Positions 21,967 through 26,866 of a stretch of DNA of 26,866 nt are shown here, in pieces (positions within the stretch are counted from its first letter, which is position 1; each line of letters begins with the position of its first letter). The DNA is from Acidobacteria bacterium UBA7540 (GTDB lineage: Bacteria; Acidobacteriota; Terriglobia; UBA7540), in the NCBI GenBank assembly GCA_002478145.1, contig DLMI01000200.1:1-26866 (forward strand), given 5' to 3'. The notes under the pieces were generated by a model. That model was given only the letters and a program-made list of their open reading frames with translations. It did not search any database and was not told the origin of the DNA. The translations under genes and the position numbers were made by a program.

Positions 21967-24038
21967 AGGCTGGCCACGGCACCCGTGCCCGTGCCGGAGA
22001 GGTTCACCGTCTGCGGGCTGCCACTGGCGTTGTCCGCGATGCTTAGCGAGGCCGCCTCGGTCCCGCTGACGGAAGGCGTGAACATCACGCTGATCGTGCA
22101 GTTGCTGCCGGCCGCCACCGAACTGCCGCACGTGTTGGTCTGAGCAAAGTCGCTGGCATTGGTACCCATCAGCGCGAGGCTGGTAATGCTCAAGGCGGCG
22201 TTGCCCGTGTTGCTCAGGGTGAGGGTCTGAGCTGTACTGGTCGTACCTACGGACTGGTTGCCGAAGCCGAGGCTGGTGGCTGAAAGGCTGGCTAGGGCAG
22301 CCGTGCCCGTGCCGGAGAGGCTCACCGTCTGCGGGCTGCCACTGGCATTGTCCGTGATGCTCACCGAGGCCGTGCGGCTGCCACTGGCCGCAGGCGTGAA
22401 CGTCACGCTGATCGTGCAGCTACTGCCGGCCGCCACCGAACTGCCGCAGGTGTTGGTCTGCGCAAAGTCGCTGGCATTAGTACCCGTCAGCGCGAGGCTG
22501 GTAATGCTCAAGGCGGCGTTGCCCGTGTTGCTCAGGGTGAGGATCTGAGCTGTACTGGTCGTACCTACGGACTGGTTGGCGAAGGCAAGGCTGGTGGCTG
22601 AAAGGCTAACCACGGTAGCCGTGCCCGTGCCGGAGAGGCTCACCGTCTGCGGGCTGCCACTGGCATTGTCCGTGATGCTCACCGAGGCCGTGCGGCTGCC
22701 ACTGGCCGAAGGCGTGAATGTCACGCTGATCGTGCAGTTGCTGCCGACCGCCACCGAACTGCCGCACGTGTTGGTCTGCGCAAAGTCGCTGGCATTGGTA
22801 CCCGTCAGGGCGAGGCTGGTAATGTTCAAGGCACCGTTGCCGGTGTTGCTTAGGGTGAGGGTCTGAGCTGTACTGGTCGTACCTACGGACTGGTTGCCGA
22901 AGGCAAGGCTGGTGGCTGAAAGGCTGGCCAGGGCAGCCGTGCCCGTGCCGGAGAGGGTCACCGTCTGGGGGCTGCCACTGGCATTGTCCGTGATGCTCAC
23001 CGAGGCTGTGCGGCTGCCACTGGCCGAAGGCTTGAACGTCACGCTGATCGTGCAGCTACTGCCGGCCGCCACCGAACTGCCGCAGGTGTTGGTCTGAGCA
23101 AAGTCGCTGGCATTGGTACCCGTCAGGGCGAGGCCGGTAATGCTCAAGGCGGCGTTGCCCGTGTTGCTCAGGGTGACGGTCTGGGCCGCACTGGTCGTAC
23201 CTACCGACTGGCTGCCGAAGGCAAGGCTGGTGGGTGAAAGGGGGTCCACGGGAGCCGTGCCCGTGCCGGAGAGGCTCACCGCCTGCGGGCTGCCACTGGC
23301 ATTGTCCGTGATGCTCACCGAGGCCGTGCGGCTGCCACTGGCCGCAGGCGTGAACGTCACGCTGATTGTGCAGTTGGCGCCGGCCGGCACCGAACTGCCG
23401 CACATGTTGGACAGAGCAAAGTCGCTGGCATTGGTACCCGTCAGCGCGAGGCTGGTAATGTTCAAGGCGGCGTTGCCCGTGTTGCCCAAGGTGAGGGTCT
23501 GAGCTGTACTGGTTGTACCTACGGACTGGTTGCCGAAGGCAAGGCTGGTGGCTGAAAGGCTGACCAGGGGAGCCGTGGCAGCGGTGAGCGTGCCTGTCCC
23601 GGAGAGGGTCACCGCCTGCGGGCTGCCCCTGGCATTGTCCGTGATGCTCAGGTAGGCTGTGCGGCTGCCACTGGCCGACGGCTTGAACGTCACGCTGATC
23701 GTGCAGTGGGCGCCGGCCGCCACCGACCTGCCGCACGTGTTGGTCTGCGCAAAGTTGCTGCTATTGGTACCCTTGACCGCGAGGCTGGTCATACTCAAGG
23801 CGGCGTTGCCCGTGTTGCTCAGGGTGACGGTCCGCGCCGTACTGGGCGTACCTACGTGTTGGCTGCCGAAGGCCAAGCTGGTGGGTGAAAGGCTGACCGC
23901 GGGCGTGCCTCTCCTGAAAAAGATAGTCCCCTGCGGGCTGCCACTGGCATTGTCCGAGATGCTTAAGGCAAGTGCGATGCAGGCGGTGGAGAGAATCACT
24001 GCGTTCGCACGTCGTCGTTGCACTGGTCTGGTTTCCAT
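21396..24038 (-). CDS. Choice-of-anchor-D repeat protein with C-terminal fibronectin type III domain
   Basis: An 880-aa probable surface or secreted protein. Seven tandem repeats of about 106 residues cover residues about 48-790. Each runs SLSATSLAFGNQSVGTTSTAQ, then LTLSNTGNAALNITSLALTGTNASDFA, then TCGSSVAAGSNCTISVTFTPSASG, SRTASVSITDNASGSPQTVSLSGTGTA, which is the choice-of-anchor-D (HYDIN/ASPM-like Ig) signature. The last 90 residues form a fibronectin type III domain (DVILSWTASTT...GYNVYRGT...TYYYTVTAVAS). The N-terminus is odd: a short Arg-rich leader and hydrophobic stretch (NAVILSTACIALAL) runs directly into SISDNASGSPQ, the end of a repeat. This suggests that a deletion removed earlier repeats and fused the leader in frame. 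Secretion is therefore uncertain. Likely an adhesin- or scaffold-like protein. Confidence 0.9.
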   Translation of the reverse strand: METRPVQRRRANAVILSTACIALALSISDNASGSPQGTIFFRRGTPAVSLSPTSLAFGSQHVGTPSTARTVTLSNTGNAALSMTSLAVKGTNSSNFAQTNTCGRSVAAGAHCTISVTFKPSASGSRTAYLSITDNARGSPQAVTLSGTGTLTAATAPLVSLSATSLAFGNQSVGTTSTAQTLTLGNTGNAALNITSLALTGTNASDFALSNMCGSSVPAGANCTISVTFTPAASGSRTASVSITDNASGSPQAVSLSGTGTAPVDPLSPTSLAFGSQSVGTTSAAQTVTLSNTGNAALSITGLALTGTNASDFAQTNTCGSSVAAGSSCTISVTFKPSASGSRTASVSITDNASGSPQTVTLSGTGTAALASLSATSLAFGNQSVGTTSTAQTLTLSNTGNGALNITSLALTGTNASDFAQTNTCGSSVAVGSNCTISVTFTPSASGSRTASVSITDNASGSPQTVSLSGTGTATVVSLSATSLAFANQSVGTTSTAQILTLSNTGNAALSITSLALTGTNASDFAQTNTCGSSVAAGSSCTISVTFTPAASGSRTASVSITDNASGSPQTVSLSGTGTAALASLSATSLGFGNQSVGTTSTAQTLTLSNTGNAALSITSLALMGTNASDFAQTNTCGSSVAAGSNCTISVMFTPSVSGTEAASLSIADNASGSPQTVNLSGTGTGAVASLAPGSLAFLNQPVDMTSTAQSVTLSNTGNAALSITSLALTGTNASDFDESNTCGSSLAAGANCTIVVMFTPSVAGTEAASLSIADNSSGSPQTVSLSGAGTHDVILSWTASTTSGVVGYNVYRGTASGGESTTPLNSSPVAAGCTSTTTCTYTDATTVVAGTTYYYTVTAVASNDVTQSADSNEVSAAVP
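21669..23897 (-). repeat. Seven tandem 318-bp coding repeats
   Basis: The landmark GTCGCTGGCA occurs at 21831, 22149, 22467, 22785, 23103 and 23421, giving an exact 318-bp period. The seventh unit lies 333 bp further because of a 5-residue linker insertion (LTAAT). Neighbouring central units are almost identical in DNA, not only in protein. This points to recent unequal recombination or gene conversion and makes misassembly in the copy number possible. Confidence 0.95.
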
Positions 24039-24063
24039 TGGAGATGCCTCTCGCGCATGCGCG

Positions 24064-24332
24064 TTACCAATTCCGGGTCGGGTTCTTGCCCTTCAAATGA
24101 CCTTTCTTGATATCCCGCCGCACAATAGAACGCAGCCCCGCCTTAGCCCCCAGCGTCGTGGTGTCGATCCGCACCGCAGGCGCGAGATCGTGGAATGATC
24201 CGGCTCTGACTGCTCCAGCCCGATGCGCAGAAACTGCCGCAGGGCCAGCAAATCGTTGGCCCGCCAGCCGATCCCACGCTCCGAGTCGGTCCCCTTGAAA
24301 TATCCGATCAGCAGCAAGCCAGAAGTGGACCC
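24064..24332 (-). pseudogene. IS1182-like transposase relic
   Basis: In one minus-strand frame, LLLIGYFKGTDSERGIGWR, then LRQFLRIGLEQSEPDHSTISR (24332 downwards) matches the conserved N-terminal part of IS1182/IS5-superfamily transposases ('GYFEG.DSERGIAWR...PDHSTISR'). In another frame, IDTTTLGAKAGLRSIVRRD matches the following 'VDATTLEANAALRSIVRRD' segment. The roughly 40 residues normally between them are missing and the frame is shifted. It is therefore an internally deleted, inactive relic about 25 bp upstream of the anchor-D gene start. Confidence 0.75.
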
Positions 24333-25014
24333 TCGGCGCAAAGCTGCGGTTTGTGGGCGGCTTCTGGAGAGGTACGCCGTCGAGTAGTACCGAAGTACTA
24401 GACACACCGAGATGCAATCCCGCTTCTCCGTCGCCCCTCAAAGTCGAGCAGCGACTCCCCCAGGCGCTGCTCAAAAGGGCCGTGATCGTGATCTGCTCGT
24501 GGTCCGCCCCACAAAGGCGTATCGCCTTCCGCACAGTATTGATGCGGCGTGCGCAACATTGAGCGGCATAGAGAGCTGATGCGTCTTCCATTTTCCCTTT
24601 CCCACAAGTCGCTTCAGATCATCCGGAACAAGGCACCACCCGGCACCTTGTTAATTACCGCTATCCCCCACGCCTGTCTACAGTACTTCGGTACTGATCT
24701 GCCGCATATCATCTAACGCTGTAATAGAAAAGGTCGCGGTGTAGGCTTACTCGTATGCCATCGGTGGAAGGAAAACGGCCATGCCCTTTCTGAAAAGGCG
24801 CGCAAAGGTGAAGCTTACCGAAAAGGAGAGCTCTTAGCTGGGACGATCGGCCCAGCGGCGGTCCGAAGCAGACAAGGGCTCGCTTCCGTTCCTCTTCGCG
24901 GTAGCCGGGGAGCAGCCGACGCCCCAAGTGAACGATCGGCCTCGTATGGTTACCAAAAACCTCGTCCACATTGAATCAATTGATGTCGGCGCGGCTCCGC
25001 TGGTAAGCACTCAT
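24333..25014. other. Unassigned stretch between transposase relics
   Basis: About 680 bp. A minus-strand frame at 24333-24591 (starting MEDASALYAAQCC) is open and fused to the transposase relic, but I recognise no domain in it. Another minus-strand frame at 24709-24969 is likewise unrecognised. The TACTTCGGTACT-like motif occurs twice as a small near-palindrome (near 24390 and 24681). Nothing here is called a gene. Confidence 0.4.
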
Positions 25015-25245
25015 TCCATTGTCCAGTCTGTTTGTTTCCGTTTTTACCGCCCTCTGGCTCTCCTTCCGGACTCGGGCGGCTTTGCGATTGGCGATCCTCG
25101 CTCTGCGCCACCAGATCAATGTGCTGCGAAGGTCGCAGCGTGGGCGTGCTCCGCTGAGCTCAACGGTCCGGCTGCTCTGGATCTGGCTTATGCGCCTTTG
25201 GTCAGGTTGGCGCTCTGCGCTCGCCATCGTGAAGCCGGAGACCCG
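25015..25245 (+). pseudogene. N-terminal fragment of an integrase-core (IS3/IS481-like) transposase
   Basis: The plus strand encodes SLFVSVFTALWLSFRTRAALRLAILALRHQINVLRRSQRGR, then RLLWIWLMRLWSGWRSALAIVKPET. This is the usual N-terminal region of a widespread acidobacterial integrase-core transposase ('LALRHQL.VLQRS...LW..LSR.W..WR.ALVIVKPET'). The homology stops abruptly after KPET, where the opposite-strand transposase fragment begins. The catalytic DDE domain is absent. Confidence 0.75.
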
Positions 25246-25629
25246 GCGTTGCCGGCAAAACACGCAACAGCGGCTATGACTGGAAAGGATCTCGAGGCCA
25301 TTCGGAGCGGCCAGCCAGCGACCCTGCAGGCGGCCCGGGTCCAGGACTTTGTTGCGCTTCAGGCGGCGGTTGACCTCTACCCGCGTCCCTTCCAGGGACG
25401 GCACGTGGAAGCCGCACAAACTGTAGTGTAAGACGTCATCGCCGAAAGCCTCTTGCACTCCCAGCCAACGCTGCCGGCTGGGCTCAGCCAAGTCCGGTTC
25501 CAGTTGCTGGAAGCTGGAGAGGCGAAAGACGAAGCCGTAGAAGAGGGCCAAGAAAAAGCCCTGGGGGAAGACTTGGACCTGCTGGCGGGCATCCGACAAG
25601 CGCCCCACGGCGGGGCAAAAAAGGAACAC
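25240..25629 (-). pseudogene. Transposase N-terminal fragment, catalytic motif degraded
   Basis: The minus strand encodes FCPAVGRLSDARQQVQVFPQGFFLALFYGFVFRLSSFQQLE, then LGVQEAFGDDVLHYSLCGF and VNRRLKRNKVLDPGRLQGR, then GLEILSSHSRCC. This matches the N-terminal third of an acidobacterial transposase family that usually reads 'AALDG.E.LSSYSRCC'. Here the Asp position is Asn (APNGLEILSS), so even this part is degraded. The gene ends at a junction with the integrase fragment near 25240. It follows the DUF6788-like gene by about 100 bp on the same strand, so both probably come from one insertion sequence. Confidence 0.7.
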
Positions 25630-25731
25630 TTTGTTTAGGTAGTGGGAGAAGGAAGGCAGGGTGCGGTTTGGTCTGTCTTTTTAACAGTAAGAAAGCAGAG
25701 AGAAACTCAAAGGTTTACTCGCCCTGCCTCG

Positions 25732-26115
25732 CTAAGGCAAGGTTTTCCGGCGCTCCCGGCGCAACAGTTCGCGGTTGATGGCGGAGATTTTTTCCAACTG
25801 CAGCTTGAGCTGGCGGTAGTTGGCGATCCAGCGGCGCACCGCTGCCACTTGGCTCGCCGCCACCACCCCGCCCGTGGTGCGCCCGGGCGCTAAGGTTACG
25901 GTCAAATACCAGACCGGGCCGTGGCGCTTGCCCCGGGCACACCGGCAGCCCAGGTGGCCACAAGTCAGATAGCGCTCGATCAGAGAGCCCCGCAAGGTCT
26001 CCCCCACGGGCGGCAGCAAGCGCGCCAGACCCTGCCGCCGCTTGCGCAAGGCGAGCGTCGAGAGTTTCTTGAGAGGGTTTCTTTCCTTCATATACGCGTA
26101 AGATTCTTCCAACAT
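25732..26115 (-). CDS. Small DUF6788-like protein, probably an insertion-sequence accessory gene
   Basis: A 127-aa basic protein. Its signature is LRGSLIERYLTCGHLGCRCARGKRHGPVWYLTVTLAPGR, containing a CxxxxCxC cluster (a possible metal site), then a helical part VRRWIANYRQLKLQLEKISAINRELLRRE. The family occurs widely as a short reading frame next to transposases. Here the transposase fragment at 25240-25629 lies just downstream on the same strand. Starts at 26115 and 26091 (MKERNPLKK) are both possible. The gene looks intact while its transposase partner is broken, so it is probably no longer mobile. Its molecular role is unknown. Confidence 0.7.
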   Translation of the reverse strand: MLEESYAYMKERNPLKKLSTLALRKRRQGLARLLPPVGETLRGSLIERYLTCGHLGCRCARGKRHGPVWYLTVTLAPGRTTGGVVAASQVAAVRRWIANYRQLKLQLEKISAINRELLRRERRKTLP

Positions 26116-26219
26116 TTATCCTGGGAAGCAAGCGCGAAAATGCTCCCTCCGAATTCCCCTCTATCCCCCTGAATTATTGAGAATTAAAGTGGCCGTGCGA
26201 AACCCCTGCAAGGACAGGC

Positions 26220-26866
26220 AAGCCCTCCCACGTGTCGCTGCTCTCTACGCGGTCAAGGCTAATCAGGACAATTACTTCACATTATAGTATTAGGGTCCTG
26301 GCACGGGCGCTGAAACTTGATTCGAGTTCGCACTCTGAGTGACATCATTCGACGCCACGGCTGCGACGGTGTAGTAATAAGTCGTCCCAGCAACGACCGT
26401 TGCGTCAGTGTAGCTGCAGGTCGTTGTGCTCGCGCAACCGGCGGCCACAGGAGAGCTGTTGAGCGGCGTAGTGCTCTCCCCTCCCGGTGCTGTGCCGCGG
26501 AAAACATTGTACCCAACGCCGGGAGTCGTGCTGGGATTCCAGTATAGAATCACGTCGTGCATTCCCGCGCCAGAGAGGCTCCCCGTCTGCGGGCTGCCGC
26601 TGGAATTGTCCGCGATGCTTAGCGAGGCCGCTTCGGTCCCGGCGACAGAAGGCGTGAACATCACCACAATCGTGCAGTTGGCGCCGGCCGCCAGCGAGCT
26701 GCCGCACGTGTTGCTCTGACCAAAGTCGCTGGCATTGGTACCCGTCAGCGCGAGGCCGGTAATGCTCAAGGCGGCGTTGCCCGTGTTGCTCAGGGTGACG
26801 GTCTGCGTCGCACTGGTCATATCGACAGCTTGGTTGCCGAAGGCAAGGCTGGTGGGTGATAGACTG
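26220..26866. repeat. Segmental duplication, copy 2
   Basis: Second copy of 21320-21966, in the same orientation. Homology begins at the shared CACGTGTCGCTGCT block about 60 bp beyond the stop codon and runs off the window end. Differences are mostly single bases plus two one-codon deletions in the Fn3 domain. Confidence 0.9.
26290..26866 (-). CDS. Choice-of-anchor-D / fibronectin type III protein, partial (5' end outside the window)
   Basis: C-terminal 191 or so residues of a paralogue of the gene at 21396-24038. One anchor-D repeat is visible (SLAFGNQAVDMTSATQTVTLSNTGNAALSITGLALTGTNASDF, then TCGSSLAAGANCTIVVMFTP), followed by an Fn3 domain (DVILYWNPSTTPGVGYNVFRGTAPGGE) and the ending SAPVPGP. 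The frame is open to the window edge, so the number of further repeats is unknown. The Fn3 domain lacks two single residues relative to its paralogue (TTSGVVGYN to TTPGVGYN, and DATTVVAG to DATVVAG). Confidence 0.88.
   Translation of the reverse strand, partial: SLSPTSLAFGNQAVDMTSATQTVTLSNTGNAALSITGLALTGTNASDFGQSNTCGSSLAAGANCTIVVMFTPSVAGTEAASLSIADNSSGSPQTGSLSGAGMHDVILYWNPSTTPGVGYNVFRGTAPGGESTTPLNSSPVAAGCASTTTCSYTDATVVAGTTYYYTVAAVASNDVTQSANSNQVSAPVPGP

Noticed and set aside
21610..22143. Long plus-strand frames opposite the anchor-D repeats
   Set aside because: They recur with the repeat period and translate to low-information Val/Leu/Pro-rich sequence; they are shadows of the repeat gene.
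24333..24591. Minus-strand frame MEDASALYAAQCC as a real gene
   Set aside because: No domain recognised; the frame runs into an out-of-frame, deleted transposase relic.
24709..24969. Minus-strand frame of 86 codons
   Set aside because: No similarity to any family I know, no ribosome-binding site, flanked by relics.
1..26866. tRNA or rRNA genes
   Set aside because: No cloverleaf-like stretch with conserved GTTCRANNC and anticodon context, and no rRNA core sequences, were noticed by eye; a covariance-model scan was not possible.

Overview
The window looks like a chromosomal segment of an uncultured acidobacterium (Acidobacteriota). This is an inference, with no marker gene present. It rests on the moderately high G+C, the secreted choice-of-anchor-D protein built from about 106-residue repeats, the lineage-typical large secreted protein family at 7.4-9.7 kb, and the many intergenic hairpins made of short iterated words (GGATTCAGG, GGAAACTGG, AAATCAGA and CTGTCATTCCGAGC types).

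Layout. 0.1-6.0 kb (+): a TolC-like outer-membrane protein, then a two-subunit B12-dependent acyl-CoA mutase, a crotonase-fold protein and a small SCP2-like protein, with a hairpin repeat in each gap after the mutase large subunit. 6.0-10.5 kb (mostly -): a decayed accessory zone with two short secreted proteins of unknown function, one long C-terminal part of a large secreted protein and two broken pieces of the same family, plus inverted-repeat elements. 10.5-15.5 kb (+): a YbgC-type thioesterase, histidine ammonia-lyase, two glycosyltransferases joined by an ATGA overlap, and prepilin peptidase. 15.5-19.8 kb (-): a REC-PilZ response regulator, then purQ and purL joined by an ATGA overlap. 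20.1-20.7 kb (-): a DUF2911 secreted protein. 20.9-26.9 kb: a repeat and insertion-sequence graveyard holding a seven-repeat anchor-D/Fn3 protein, a second partial copy of it 4.9 kb away, and remnants of at least four transposase or integrase genes.

How the genes fit together. The mutase carries Phe and Gln at the two positions that separate isobutyryl-CoA mutase from methylmalonyl-CoA mutase, with exactly the expected 118-residue spacing. The first cluster is therefore better read as branched-chain/butyryl-CoA carbon-skeleton rearrangement than as propionate metabolism. The crotonase-fold protein next to it lacks both catalytic glutamates of enoyl-CoA hydratase. PurL with a PurS-like N-terminal region and PurQ make formylglycinamidine ribonucleotide synthase. 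PilD and the REC-PilZ protein hint at type IV pilus or secretion functions. The most unusual feature is how far intergenic repeats intrude on coding sequence: three genes (crotonase, thioesterase, hutH) end in peptides encoded by repeat arms, and two genes start about 6 nt after a repeat arm with no visible Shine-Dalgarno sequence.

No rRNA, tRNA, CRISPR array or clear phage or defence module was seen.
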